A stretch of 64,000 nt of DNA from Paraburkholderia haematera. Its GTDB lineage: Bacteria > Pseudomonadota > Gammaproteobacteria > Burkholderiales > Burkholderiaceae. Of the stretch, positions 44,067-53,328 are shown piece after piece (position 1 is the first letter of the stretch; every line of letters starts with the position of its first letter). A model generated the notes under the pieces. The model was not told where the DNA came from and did no database searches. It was given only the letters and a program-made list of their open reading frames with translations. The stretch lies in assembly GCF_905220975.1 (NCBI RefSeq), contig NZ_CAJNBK010000015.1, positions 1 to 64,000 of the forward strand. The letters run 5' to 3'. The position numbers and the translations under genes are program-made.

Positions 44067-44117
44067 GCCGGCCTTCGCGCCGCCGTAAAAGACGGTGCAA
44101 GGGCCGGCGCGAAGCCG
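44067..44117 (-). terminator. Probable terminator of dsbB
   Basis: GGC(c)TTCGCGCC at 44070-44081 pairs with GGCGCGAAGCC at about 44105-44115, with a small inner CCGT/ACGG hairpin and a run of four T on the minus strand. There is one bulge in the stem. It lies about 25 nt after the dsbB stop. Confidence 0.55.
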
Positions 44118-44141
44118 CTTAATCTACTCGGAACTACTGGC

Positions 44142-44651
44142 TCAGCCGAACCGGCGGCGATTCTTGAGCAGGCTCAGCGCCAGCGGCACGAAGGCCACGA
44201 CGAAAGCAACCAGCGACCACATGGGCAGCGACAGGCCGAGAATCGGCGGATAGGCCGTTTCGCAGAGCCCGGCGACCTTGAAGACGCCCGGCAGCCAATG
44301 CGCGGGCGGCAAGCTGTCGACCATCGGCTGCAGCGCGTCAAAACCGCAGCTGAAACCCGGATTCGCCTGAACATACACGTGCCGCGCGGCGCTCACGATG
44401 CCGGCCAACGCCGACAGGGCCGCCAGCACTTCGAGCAGCCGCACGCCACGCCAGCTATTGAAGCGCGCGCCGAGGAACGCAAAAATCGCGATCAGCAGGA
44501 AGAAGTAGCGCTGGATGATGCACAGCGGGCAGGGGTCTTCATGCAAACCGTATTGCAGATACAGCGCGCCGGCGACGAGGCCGACGCAGATCAGGCCAAG
44601 CAGAACCAGCAGGGAGCGCTCGCGGCGCAACATCGCATTGTCGTTATTCAT
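44142..44651 (-). CDS. dsbB: Disulfide bond formation protein B
   Basis: Inner-membrane protein of 169 aa with four transmembrane helices that re-oxidises periplasmic DsbA and passes electrons to quinone. The first redox pair is C41-P-L-C44 in the first periplasmic loop. The second pair is C102 (GFSCGFD) and C130 (AGLCETAY) in the second loop, the canonical arrangement. The ATG at 44651 is used; a second at 44633 is possible, and neither has a strong ribosome-binding site. It is transcribed leftward, 134 nt downstream of the amidase gene, and probably independent of it. Confidence 0.95.
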   Translation of the reverse strand: MNNDNAMLRRERSLLVLLGLICVGLVAGALYLQYGLHEDPCPLCIIQRYFFLLIAIFAFLGARFNSWRGVRLLEVLAALSALAGIVSAARHVYVQANPGFSCGFDALQPMVDSLPPAHWLPGVFKVAGLCETAYPPILGLSLPMWSLVAFVVAFVPLALSLLKNRRRFG

Positions 44652-44785
44652 GGATCGTGTGGCTGTCTGGAAACGGAAAGGGCGGGGGTGCCCGCGATTT
44701 TAGCGCGAACCCCCGCCCCGGCGCTTATCGCACTTTTAAGGTGCAATCCCGCTCCGTGTCCGATCAGTGCCTGCTCAGATCCCGA

Positions 44786-46165
44786 TCAGCGAATTGCGTT
44801 GAGCACCCGTTCGGCGCCGCGGCCGATTGCCAGCAAGGCGTCGTCGGCGTGCGGCGCGCCTGCCAGCATCAGACCGACCGGCGGGTCGCCGCGCAGATGG
44901 CAGGGCAGCGACAGCGCGCAGGCGTCGAGGAAATTGAACGCGCTTGGATTGCGCAGGATCAGCGCGTTGGTGCGGCCAAACGCGTCGTCATCGGTGATCA
45001 GATCGGCCACGCGCGGCGGCACTACCGGCACGGTTGGTGCGACCACCACGTCGAAACGCTGCCATAGCGTGCGCGCGGCTTCGTCGAGCATGGCCTGGCG
45101 CTCGGCGACCAGGTCCAGATAGTCGACGGCGCTGGCGGGTTGACCCTTCAGGATGCGCACCAGCACGCGCGGATCGTACTGCTCGCGATGCTTTTCCAGC
45201 AGCGGACGGTGCCATGCATACGCTTCGATCGGCGAAAAGCCGAAGCGGTTGATTTCGGGCAGGCGGTCGAGCGGCGCGAAGCGCACTTCGCTGACGATCG
45301 CGCCGGCCGCTTCCAGATGCTTGAGCGCCGTGTCGATCGCGGCGGCGACGGCCGGTTCGACGCCGTCGGTCACGAAGTTCGTCAATACGCCCATGCGCAC
45401 GCCTTCAAGCGGGCGGGCTGCCGGAATGCGGGGCTCGAGCCCGGCCAGCATGCGGTCGACCAGCGCGCAGCAGGCGACCGAGACGCCGATGGGCCCGAAC
45501 GAGTCGAGCGTCGGCGAAAGCGGCACGCCGCCTTGTTTCGGGATGCGATCCGCGGTCGGTTTGAAGCCGGTCAGGCCGCACAGCGCCGCCGGGATGCGGA
45601 TGGAGCCGCCGGTGTCGGTGCCGAGCGCGATGGCGGCCATGCCGTCGGCGACCGATGCCGCCGCGCCCGACGACGAACCGCCGGAAATCCGCTCATCGCC
45701 TTTCACGCCGCGCTGATACGGCGACAGCGGATGCCCGTAATGGGGGTTCAGGCCGAGTCCGGAAAACGCGAACTCACTCATATTGGTACGCCCGACAATC
45801 ACCGCGCCCGCCCGTTTCAGGCGCGCAACCGCGACTGCGTCCGCCTTGGCGGCGGGCGCGTCGGCCAGCACCACGGAGCCGGCGCGAGTCGGCTGGCCTT
45901 CGATATCGAACAGGTCTTTGACGGACACCGGAATCCCGGCGAGCGGCGAGAGGACGGTGCCGGCGGCGCGCAGGCGGTCGTGCGCGTCAGCCGCGGCGCG
46001 GGCGCTGTCGGCGTCGACGTGCATGAAAGCGACCGCGCCCTGGCCGGCCGGATCGGCGATCCGTTCGAGCGCGGTTTCGACGAGCGCGCGGCTCGTGGTG
46101 CGGCCGGCGGCGAGGTCGGCGGCAAGCTGGGCTAGCGGCGGAAAGGGTGTGAATTCAGTGGCCAT
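44786..46165 (-). CDS. Amidase-signature family hydrolase
   Basis: A 459-residue amidase of the Ser-cisSer-Lys family. The catalytic Lys is in VSVKDLFDIEG, the cis-Ser in ERISGGSSSGAAASVADGM and the nucleophile Ser in GTDTGGSIRIPAALCG. It resembles AtzF/GatA-like enzymes but is not a GatA: there are no gatB/gatC neighbours. It forms a leftward set with a GntR regulator (75 nt upstream), an MFS transporter and a DUF2848 protein. The set looks like an inducible pathway in which an amide-containing compound is imported and hydrolysed. The substrate cannot be inferred. Confidence 0.88.
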   Translation of the reverse strand: MATEFTPFPPLAQLAADLAAGRTTSRALVETALERIADPAGQGAVAFMHVDADSARAAADAHDRLRAAGTVLSPLAGIPVSVKDLFDIEGQPTRAGSVVLADAPAAKADAVAVARLKRAGAVIVGRTNMSEFAFSGLGLNPHYGHPLSPYQRGVKGDERISGGSSSGAAASVADGMAAIALGTDTGGSIRIPAALCGLTGFKPTADRIPKQGGVPLSPTLDSFGPIGVSVACCALVDRMLAGLEPRIPAARPLEGVRMGVLTNFVTDGVEPAVAAAIDTALKHLEAAGAIVSEVRFAPLDRLPEINRFGFSPIEAYAWHRPLLEKHREQYDPRVLVRILKGQPASAVDYLDLVAERQAMLDEAARTLWQRFDVVVAPTVPVVPPRVADLITDDDAFGRTNALILRNPSAFNFLDACALSLPCHLRGDPPVGLMLAGAPHADDALLAIGRGAERVLNAIR

Positions 46166-46240
46166 GATGTCGGGAGAATCCGGTTGAACCGGGTGAACCC
46201 GGTTGTGGTCGATTGGCTGCGGTCGATGAAATTCGGTCGA

Positions 46241-46921
46241 TCAGATGCGGCTGAACAAGGTCGCGCGGAACGCTTCGATATGCTTTTGCACCGATTGCCG
46301 GGCGCCTTCGGCATTGCGTTCACGCAGCAGGCGAAACAGTTCCAGATGTTCTTCGTGCACGTCTTCGAGATGATGTGGCTCGGACAGCGAAATGAACCAG
46401 AAACGCAGCGAGCGTTCATGCAGACCACGCAGGATGTCGGCCAGCACCGCGTTGCGCGACGCCGCTGAAATCGCCAGATGAAATTCGCGGTCGATATCCA
46501 TCATGCCTTCAATATCGTGCGCGGCGACGCAACGCTCGGAGCGCTCAAGCAAGGCCTGCATCGCGTCGAAGTCGTGTTGCTGCGCGTGGCGCGCGGCCAG
46601 TTCGACGCAATAGCTTTCGTTGACGAGCCGCACGTCGATGATCGCCAGCACATCGTCGAGCGAAACCGGGCGGACCATGATGCCCTTTCTCGGCATGATG
46701 GTGAGCATGCCTTCGTGCACCAGCCGGTGCAGCGCCTGATGAACCGGCGTTCTTCCGATGCCCGTCAGCGCCATCAATTCCGCTTCGTTGAGTACCTCGC
46801 TTGGGCGCAGCCGCATCGTGATGATCTCGCGCTTGACGAAGGCATAAGCCTGTTCGGCGAGGCTCGCCGAGGCGGTCTCGCGGGGGGCACTGGAACGGCG
46901 GGCAGTCTGCAAAAGCGTCAT
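46241..46921 (-). CDS. GntR-family regulator, FadR/FCD subgroup
   Basis: A 226-residue regulator. The N-terminal winged helix (residues about 20-85) has LAEQAYAFVKREIITMRLRPSEVLNEAELMALTGIGRTPVHQALHRLVHEGMLTIMPRKGIMV. The all-helical FCD effector domain (95-226) has the metal-ligand pattern DREFHLAI ... EEHLEL ... VQKHIEAF. It probably represses the amidase-transporter-DUF2848 genes that flank it and responds to a carboxylic acid substrate or product. Confidence 0.92.
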   Translation of the reverse strand: MTLLQTARRSSAPRETASASLAEQAYAFVKREIITMRLRPSEVLNEAELMALTGIGRTPVHQALHRLVHEGMLTIMPRKGIMVRPVSLDDVLAIIDVRLVNESYCVELAARHAQQHDFDAMQALLERSERCVAAHDIEGMMDIDREFHLAISAASRNAVLADILRGLHERSLRFWFISLSEPHHLEDVHEEHLELFRLLRERNAEGARQSVQKHIEAFRATLFSRI

Positions 46922-47052
46922 GTGAACAGGGAGCGAGCGGTGTCGTCCGCATTGTAGAGCAAGGTTTTGCGCAAACGGCGCCTGGCGGGAGCTTGCTTGC
47001 CGGCGCTGTCTGCGCGTGATGCGTGGTCCTTTGTCACCTCAATCAAAGTATG

Positions 47053-48405
47053 TCAGGCGCTCCTCGGCGTCACCGCCGCGGCGTGCTGCACCTTCACGCG
47101 CGGCATCATCAATGTAACCAGTCCGCCGACGATCAACGCCCCCGCGATCAGCACCAGCCCGAAGGTCACGCTATGCGTCGCGTCCTTGACGATGCCGAGC
47201 ACATAGGGGCTCACATAGCCGGCCAGATTCGCAATCGAGTTGATCACGGCGATGCCGGCAACGGCCGCCGTGCCTTGCAGGAAGGTGGTGGACATCGACC
47301 AGAAGATGCCGAAGCCCGCCAGAATGCCGATATAGGCGATCGACAAACCGGTGACGGCGAGCGGAATCGAATTGGTCACCGAGGCGCTGCCGAGCAGGCC
47401 CGCCGCGCCGATGAAACAGCACACGGCGTAGTGCCAGCGCCGCTCGCCCGTGATATCCGACGAACGGCCGATCAGGATCATGCCGATGCCCGCGGCGAGA
47501 TAAGGAATCGCGGTGACGAAGCCGTTCGTGACGAGATTCGTGACGCCGAGGTCCTTGACGATCTGCGGCAGCCAGAACGAGAAACCCGCATTACCCGTGA
47601 CGAGGCAGAAGTAGATCAGCGTCAGCAGCCAGAAGCGGCTCGAGCGCAAGGCGACCTTCAAGCTATGCTCGGCGCCGGCTGCCGCGGCGGCCGTGTTTTC
47701 GCGAGAGAGCCGGCTGAGAATCACGCGCTTTTCGTCGTCGGTGAGCCAGGCGGCTTCGGCGGGCGTGTTGCGCAACACGGCGAGCGCCCAGAAGCCGGCG
47801 AGGATCGACGGAATCCCTTCGATCAGGAACATCCACTGCCAGCCGCGCAAGCCGTGCGCTTCATGCAGCGCCGACATCAGAAAGCCTGACAAGGGCGCGC
47901 CGATGATGCCCGCGACCGGAATCGCCGCCATGAACACTGCGACCATCCGCGCGCGCCGGTCGGACGGAAACCAGAAGGTCAGATACAGCACCACGCCCGG
48001 CACGAGCCCGGCCTCGGCGACGCCGAGGAAAAAGCGCAGCACGTAGAACATCGTTTCCGAGCGCACGAACATCATGAGACACGACAGCAGCCCCCACAGC
48101 ATCGTGATGCGGGCGATGGTGGCGCGGGCGCCGAACTTCTTCAGCAGCAGATTGCTCGGCACTTCAAATACGAAGTAGCCGAAGAAAAAGATCCCCGCGC
48201 CGAGTCCGTACGCCGCGTTCGAAAGGCCGAGGTCGCCGGTGAACTGCAGCTTCGCATAACCGATGTTGACGCGGTCCAGGTACGACAACACGTAGACGAG
48301 AAACAGGAACGGCATGATGCGCCAGGTGATCTTGCGCAGGGCGGCGGCTTCGAGCCACGCGTCTGACGACGCATCGGCGTTGCCGGATAGCGAAGGGGAG
48401 CTCAT
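47053..48405 (-). CDS. MFS transporter, anion:cation symporter (ACS) family
   Basis: A 450-residue, 12-TM transporter. The ACS hallmarks are ITWRIMPFLFLVYVLSYLDRVNIGYAKLQ in TM1 and GAGIFFFGYFVFEVPSNLLLKKFGAR after TM2. Family members import organic anions such as phthalate, tartrate or allantoate. It starts 7 nt after the DUF2848 stop, so the two form an operon; the GntR gene follows after 131 nt. It likely imports the compound handled by the amidase and DUF2848 protein. Confidence 0.92.
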   Translation of the reverse strand: MSSPSLSGNADASSDAWLEAAALRKITWRIMPFLFLVYVLSYLDRVNIGYAKLQFTGDLGLSNAAYGLGAGIFFFGYFVFEVPSNLLLKKFGARATIARITMLWGLLSCLMMFVRSETMFYVLRFFLGVAEAGLVPGVVLYLTFWFPSDRRARMVAVFMAAIPVAGIIGAPLSGFLMSALHEAHGLRGWQWMFLIEGIPSILAGFWALAVLRNTPAEAAWLTDDEKRVILSRLSRENTAAAAAGAEHSLKVALRSSRFWLLTLIYFCLVTGNAGFSFWLPQIVKDLGVTNLVTNGFVTAIPYLAAGIGMILIGRSSDITGERRWHYAVCCFIGAAGLLGSASVTNSIPLAVTGLSIAYIGILAGFGIFWSMSTTFLQGTAAVAGIAVINSIANLAGYVSPYVLGIVKDATHSVTFGLVLIAGALIVGGLVTLMMPRVKVQHAAAVTPRSA

Positions 48406-48412
48406 GGGTGCC

Positions 48413-49102
48413 TCATTCGACGATAGGTAGCGCGGTCACGCGGTAGGCGTGGCGCAGCGTGCGGTTCAGGATGGGGTCGTGCAGTTCGAGTTCGAGCGCG
48501 TCGCCGTCCGCCATGCCGACGATCCCGCCTTGTACGGCCAGCGTGCCACAGAACATCGCAGCGCCAACTGCCACGGGCGCGCGCTCCAGCAGATCGGCGG
48601 CCGGCAGCAGCGAGGCGACGCTGCCTTGCTGATAGATGCGGCGCTCGCCGTTGTTCGTCACCGCGAAAGCACGCAGTTCAAGCTGATCCCAGTGGCCGGC
48701 GACATCGTCGAAACGCCAGGCGTCGCGTGCGACCGGCTTCGGGCAAACCTGTTTGGACACGGTGACGCCGTAGGCCTCGACTTCACGGTCGGTGTGATCG
48801 GAGCCGACGGTGACGAGCAGCCCCGCTTTCGAGCGCACCAGCACGCACTCCGCTTCGCCGCTGGACTTCACGCCGACCACGTCGATCTGTTCGGCCTGCG
48901 TCAGCAACGCGGCGCCGAGGCGATAGAAGCAGGGGGTGGTCGAGGGCCGCTTCACGCCGAGTTCGGCCAGTTCGGCGATGTGATGCTCGATCGCCGCCTG
49001 ATCGCGCCCGGCCCAGCCGGCGATCGTCAGACGATTCACTTCGACGCTATCGGCGCGACTCTCGCCGGAACGATCTACCACATTGAACGACACCTGCTGC
49101 AT
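48413..49102 (-). CDS. DUF2848 family protein
   Basis: A 229-residue cytoplasmic protein. GSDHTDREVEAYGVTVSKQVCPKPVARDAWRFDDV and MFCGTLAVQGG resemble the acidic metal-site layout of fumarylacetoacetate-hydrolase-like folds, so a metal-dependent hydrolase, decarboxylase or isomerase on a small organic acid is plausible. No function is established for DUF2848. The ATG at 49102 has GGGAG 7 nt upstream; a GTG directly before it is possible. It heads the operon with the MFS transporter. Confidence 0.8.
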   Translation of the reverse strand: MQQVSFNVVDRSGESRADSVEVNRLTIAGWAGRDQAAIEHHIAELAELGVKRPSTTPCFYRLGAALLTQAEQIDVVGVKSSGEAECVLVRSKAGLLVTVGSDHTDREVEAYGVTVSKQVCPKPVARDAWRFDDVAGHWDQLELRAFAVTNNGERRIYQQGSVASLLPAADLLERAPVAVGAAMFCGTLAVQGGIVGMADGDALELELHDPILNRTLRHAYRVTALPIVE

Positions 49103-49322
49103 CACTCGACTCCCAAGAAAATATGCTTCAAATATTATTGTGATATTTCACTTGTGTCCAGCGTGTCAAAAAAGTTTCGGAAGAAGCGGTTAGCTGCGCG
49201 CCTTGTATGTCTTGTAGTTCGGCGAATCCCATGTCCTTTCGACGTTTGCGCGATGCGGTGCGACGCATGCGTGCGTTACACTGCGTTTTTTGAGACATTA
49301 CTATTTGTAAGGAAATGCGTTC

Positions 49323-51080
49323 ATGCATCACGGCATTGGCTTCATTCAGGATCTGGCGGTCGTGATGGCGCTCGCCGGCGTCGTCACCGTGCTGTTCCAT
49401 CGCCTGAAACAGCCGGTGGTGCTGGGCTACATCGCCGCGGGCGTGATCATCGGGCCGTACACGCCGCCATTCCAGTTGATCCACGACGAGCAGACCATCC
49501 AGACGCTCGGCGAACTCGGCGTGGTGTTCCTGATGTTTTCGCTCGGGCTCGAATTCAGTCTGCGCAAGCTCTTCAAGGTTGGCGCGACGGCGATCGTCGC
49601 GGCGCTTTCTGAAATCGTGCTGATGCTGTGGATCGGCTACGAAATCGGCAGCGCGTTCGGCTGGAGCCCGATGGACTCGCTGTTTCTCGGTGCGATTCTC
49701 GCGATCTCGTCGACGACTATCATCGTCAAGGCGCTGTCGGAGCTGGGCCTGAAGCGCGAGAGCTTCGCGCAACTGGTATTCGGCATTTTGATCGTCGAGG
49801 ACATTCTCGCCATTGCGATGCTGGTGCTGCTCTCCGGCATTGCGCAGACCGGGCAATTGAGCGCTGGCCTCGCCGTTATGACGCTCGGCAAGCTGTTGCT
49901 CTTCATGACGGTGTCGCTGGTGGTGGGCATTCTGGTCGTGCCGCGTGCGTTGAACTACGTGGCGCGCGCCAAAAGCGACGAAATGCTGCTGGTGTCGGTG
50001 CTCGGGTTCTGTTTCGGCTTCTGTCTGCTGGTGGTGAAGCTCGACTACAGCATGGCACTCGGCGCGTTCCTGATCGGCGCGATCATGGCCGAGTCGCGCC
50101 ATCTGCATCGGATCGAGCACCTGATCGCGCCGCTGCGCGACGCCTTTTCGGCGATCTTCTTCGTGACGATCGGCCTGATGCTGAACCCGGCCGTGCTGGT
50201 CGACTACGCATGGCCGATTGCGGTGATTACGGTGGCGGTGATCGTCGGCAAGATCGTTTCGTGCGGCCTCGGCACCTTTCTCGCCGGCAAGGATGGGCGC
50301 ACGGCGATGCGGGTCGGCATGACCGTCTCCCAGATCGGCGAGTTCTCGTTCATCATCGCGTCGCTCGGCTTGACCTTGAAGGTGACGAGCGCGTTTCTGT
50401 ATCCGGTCGCGGTAGCCGTCTCTGCGTTGACCACGCTTTTCACGCCTTATCTGATTCGCGCCGCCGATCCGCTGACGCAGCGCCTCGGGCACGCAATGCC
50501 GCGCACGCTCGCCAACGTGTTCGGCATGTATGGGCAGTGGCTGCGCAGTTTGAGCACCGGAACCGGCGAACCGACGCTGTTCAGCATGACGCGGCGGATC
50601 ATTTTGCAGATCGCCGTCAATCTCGCCCTGGTCGCGGCGATTTTCCTGATCGTCTCGTATAGCGCGCCGTACACCAGCACATTGCTCGCACACTGGATGG
50701 CTTCCGAGCCGATACAGCGTGTGGTGCTGTGGAGCATTGCCCTGGTGCTGTCGATGCCGTTCCTGGTGGCGGTCTATCGCAAGACCAAGTCGCTCGCGCT
50801 GTTGCTCGCCGAGGTGAGCGTGCAGCCGGCGACGGCGGGGCGCTTGAACCATGCGATCCGTTACGCGATCTCCGACCTGGTGCCGGTGGTCTCGATGGTC
50901 GGCGTGTTTTTGCTGCTCGCGGCGCTCTCCGGCAGCATTTTGCCGCCGACGGGTCTCCTGACCGCGGTGCTGGTTTGCGCCGCGCTGCTGTTGGCGCTGG
51001 TTTGGCGCTGGTGCGTGAAAATCCACGCGGCGATGCAGATTGCCCTGCGCGAAACGTTCGATGAACAGCCGGATCCCTGA
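49323..51080 (+). CDS. CPA2-family monovalent cation:proton antiporter (KefB/YbaL-like), no TrkA domain
   Basis: A 585-residue inner-membrane protein. Residues 1-390 form the 12-13 TM Na_H_exchanger domain (LAGVVTVLFHRLKQPVVLGYIAAGVIIGPYTPPF, LGVVFLMFSLGLEFSLRKL, ISSTTIIVKALSELGL, FGILIVEDILAIAML, GAFLIGAIMAES, SQIGEFSFIIASLGL). The remaining ~190 residues hold four further hydrophobic segments instead of the cytosolic RCK/TrkA-N domain usual in KefB/C. AAGGA lies upstream of the ATG. Transport of K+ or Na+ against H+ is inferred from the family. It is monocistronic. Confidence 0.88.
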   Translation: MHHGIGFIQDLAVVMALAGVVTVLFHRLKQPVVLGYIAAGVIIGPYTPPFQLIHDEQTIQTLGELGVVFLMFSLGLEFSLRKLFKVGATAIVAALSEIVLMLWIGYEIGSAFGWSPMDSLFLGAILAISSTTIIVKALSELGLKRESFAQLVFGILIVEDILAIAMLVLLSGIAQTGQLSAGLAVMTLGKLLLFMTVSLVVGILVVPRALNYVARAKSDEMLLVSVLGFCFGFCLLVVKLDYSMALGAFLIGAIMAESRHLHRIEHLIAPLRDAFSAIFFVTIGLMLNPAVLVDYAWPIAVITVAVIVGKIVSCGLGTFLAGKDGRTAMRVGMTVSQIGEFSFIIASLGLTLKVTSAFLYPVAVAVSALTTLFTPYLIRAADPLTQRLGHAMPRTLANVFGMYGQWLRSLSTGTGEPTLFSMTRRIILQIAVNLALVAAIFLIVSYSAPYTSTLLAHWMASEPIQRVVLWSIALVLSMPFLVAVYRKTKSLALLLAEVSVQPATAGRLNHAIRYAISDLVPVVSMVGVFLLLAALSGSILPPTGLLTAVLVCAALLLALVWRWCVKIHAAMQIALRETFDEQPDP

Positions 51081-51208
51081 ATTAGACGGTTCCGCACTTT
51101 GGCTCGCAACAATGTGAGTAATTGTGTGCGGGTTTGCCGGGCTTGCCGCGCTAGCGGATAATCAGGGCATATTCATTCGTTCGCGTGGAAGGCGCCTGTC
51201 TGACAGTC

Positions 51209-52717
51209 ATGAGCGAAAACAAACCTGAAAACGCCGGCAAGCCCGGCAGCCCATCGTCGCCCTCGGGGACGCCAACGCCTTCGACGTCGTCAACGTCGTC
51301 CGGCACAACCCCCGGCGGGTCAAAGCCCGACACTTTGCCGCCCGAGCCGGTGGCCTCGCTACCGGTCTCCCATGAAGATTCCATTCAGTCCGCGATCAAA
51401 GATATCGTGACGCCGGCGGCTGAGGAGGCCAAAGCGAGGTCGTCGACCGACGATCCCGACAGCGCCTTCACCGTCCCCCCCACCAGTGCGCAAACGGCGC
51501 AGCAACGCGACGCGGCTGAAGCGCGCAGTGCGGCTGCCGCGTCGACCGCGAAGCAGGAGGCCGAGGCCCATGAGCGCGAGGCAGCCAGCAGGGCGGGTTA
51601 TGTCGCCAAAGGTCCCGTTTCGCGTCCGATTACGGTCGGAGGCAGCGATCCGCTCGTTGGCGAATTGAGCGTGACGGTTGAGGAGACTGCCGTCACGGAA
51701 ACAGAAGGGAATGTGGAAGAAGCGGGGAAAGCAGCCGCCGCGGCTCGCCCGGCCGGCTCGCCGCCGCCGGGTTTTGGCGCTGCGCCAGACTTCACTGCAT
51801 CGAACCCGCCGCCACCGAACGCGTTGCCGCCGTCGCCGCCACGCTATCTGAAGCAAAGCGATTCGGCGTGGACCGTGTTCGGCCGCATCATCGCGGCGCG
51901 CGCGCGTCAACTGTTCGATCGCGCGGGCCAACGGATCACGCAGCGCACGCTGCGCATCGGCGTGTCGGCGCGCATCTTCCATCCGGAGCCGGGCGCGAAG
52001 GGGTTGCGAGGCAAGACGCTGCAATACCTCGAGGAATCGATCGCGCACTGGGTCATGTCGCGCGACGTGCTGGTGTTCATGATTCCGACAGTCGGCCATC
52101 AGGGCATGCTGCACCCGAGCAATATCCGTTTGCGCGACTATGCAAAGCATCTCGACGGTCTGCTGCTGCAGGGCGGCGCGGACGTCTCGCCGCAGTCCTA
52201 TGCGGAACAGGCGACGAGCCACGAGTGGCCGGGCGACCGCGTGCGCGACATGTACGAACTTGAACTGCTGCACGAGTTCATCGAATCGGGCAAGCCGGTG
52301 CTCGGTGTGTGCCGCGGTTGCCAGCTAATCAATGTGGCGTTCGGCGGCACCCTGTACCAGGACATTGCCACCGACGTCCCGACCGCCGGTGCGCACGTCA
52401 ACGAGAACTACGATCAGCATCGGCACAGCGTTCATTTCCCGGATGGTTCGACTCTCGTCAATATGTTTCCGGGCCGGCGTGAGGCGATCGTCAACTCGAT
52501 TCATCATCAGGCGGTCAAGACGCTTGGCCGCGATCTGAATATCGAGGCGGTGTCGGCGTCGGACGGCATCATTGAGGCCGTGCGCTATCGGCGTGCGCCG
52601 TTCGTGATGGGGGTGCAGTGGCATCCGGAGTTTCATCGCGCGGGCGGCCCGGAGTTGCTCGATTGCACGCCGTTGCTGGATACCTTCCTCAGGGTTGCGC
52701 GCGAAACGCGGTTTTAA
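51209..52717 (+). CDS. Gamma-glutamyl-GABA hydrolase-like class I amidotransferase (PuuD/peptidase C26) with long disordered N-terminus
   Basis: A 502-residue protein. The C-terminal ~255 residues are a peptidase C26 domain with nucleophile Cys in GKPVLGVCRGCQLINVAFGGTLYQDI and the His-Glu pair in GVQWHPEFH. Such enzymes cleave gamma-glutamyl amides (PuuD in putrescine degradation). The N-terminal ~245 residues are Pro/Ser/Thr/Ala-rich and acidic (GKPGSPSSPSGTPTPSTSSTSSG..., PPPPNALPPSPP) with no domain, and are absent from PuuD (about 250 aa). There is no signal peptide. The ATG at 51209 is used; a GTG lies at 51185. No puu genes are adjacent, so the substrate is open. Confidence 0.85.
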   Translation: MSENKPENAGKPGSPSSPSGTPTPSTSSTSSGTTPGGSKPDTLPPEPVASLPVSHEDSIQSAIKDIVTPAAEEAKARSSTDDPDSAFTVPPTSAQTAQQRDAAEARSAAAASTAKQEAEAHEREAASRAGYVAKGPVSRPITVGGSDPLVGELSVTVEETAVTETEGNVEEAGKAAAAARPAGSPPPGFGAAPDFTASNPPPPNALPPSPPRYLKQSDSAWTVFGRIIAARARQLFDRAGQRITQRTLRIGVSARIFHPEPGAKGLRGKTLQYLEESIAHWVMSRDVLVFMIPTVGHQGMLHPSNIRLRDYAKHLDGLLLQGGADVSPQSYAEQATSHEWPGDRVRDMYELELLHEFIESGKPVLGVCRGCQLINVAFGGTLYQDIATDVPTAGAHVNENYDQHRHSVHFPDGSTLVNMFPGRREAIVNSIHHQAVKTLGRDLNIEAVSASDGIIEAVRYRRAPFVMGVQWHPEFHRAGGPELLDCTPLLDTFLRVARETRF

Positions 52718-53328
52718 TCCTGCGCCTTTAGGCCGCGCGTTCGGGTCTGGTCGCTCAGGCTCGAATTCTTGCGGGGCGTTGCCGCCATGTTCGGCGGCGC
52801 GCCTCGCGCGGTTGCTTTCTCACTCCGGTTTTTCCTTCGTCTTCGCTTCTCTATAGACGCGGTGTTTGCTATTCACCGGTCATCGGCGACGCGCTATAAA
52901 GATAGCCAGGATGACGAGTGATTGTCGACCGGGGCGCGCAAGTCGCTCGAGATTTCACAAGGCGATTTCTCCGACGGACCTTATGCCGCCTCCTCTTTAT
53001 CGAGCTTGTGCGAAATGAAAAACGCGCAGGTCAAGCAATCTACTTATCTGGCTATCTATCTCCATATTGTCGCTCTGCTTGACGGTGGAATCGCGCGAAC
53101 GCTGTGCAGATTAGGAAACGTCTGATGAGGCATGCATGAGTCAGATTGTTGCGTTTTTGTCTTATCTGAAATTTTTTATTTCGCGACTGGTGAGTCCATT
53201 CGGTCAAATCATTCGTTATCGATTTATCTCGATTTAAAGTCGGTCAATGCGACACCAGAGTGCTTCGCTTAACGGCTAATCCGCGCGATAATCTGCGGCT
53301 GTTTTGGATTCGCATGGAGCATGCACGT
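52718..53328. other. Long AT-richer intergenic region
   Basis: About 610 bp without a conventional gene. GC falls from about 52900 onward, and the last 250 bp are markedly AT-rich. The only possible coding element I see is the 33-codon frame at 53136. A rightward frame at 52922-53125 lacks a ribosome-binding site and is not supported. The promoter of the DUF2968 gene must lie in 53230-53320. Confidence 0.45.
53136..53237 (+). CDS. Possible small hydrophobic peptide (33 aa)
   Basis: ATG at 53136 with GAGG 5 nt upstream opens a 33-codon frame ending in TAA. The product MSQIVAFLSYLKFFISRLVS... is hydrophobic with only basic charged residues (one Lys, three Arg) and could span or lie on a membrane. 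Its pattern resembles type I toxins and small membrane peptides. It sits in an AT-rich region that could give such a frame by chance. Confidence 0.3.
   Translation: MSQIVAFLSYLKFFISRLVSPFGQIIRYRFISI

Noticed and set aside
44786..46165. GatA (glutamyl-tRNA amidotransferase subunit A)
   Set aside because: The Ser-cisSer-Lys core is shared, but no gatB/gatC are adjacent and the context is a transporter and GntR regulator.
49128..51026. 632-codon leftward frame opposite the CPA2 antiporter
   Set aside because: Composition is dominated by Arg, His, Gln and Asp, as expected from reading hydrophobic codons backwards. The plus strand encodes a convincing membrane transporter.
52922..53125. Rightward 67-codon frame in the AT-rich gap
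   Set aside because: Non-ATG start with no ribosome-binding site and no recognisable pattern.
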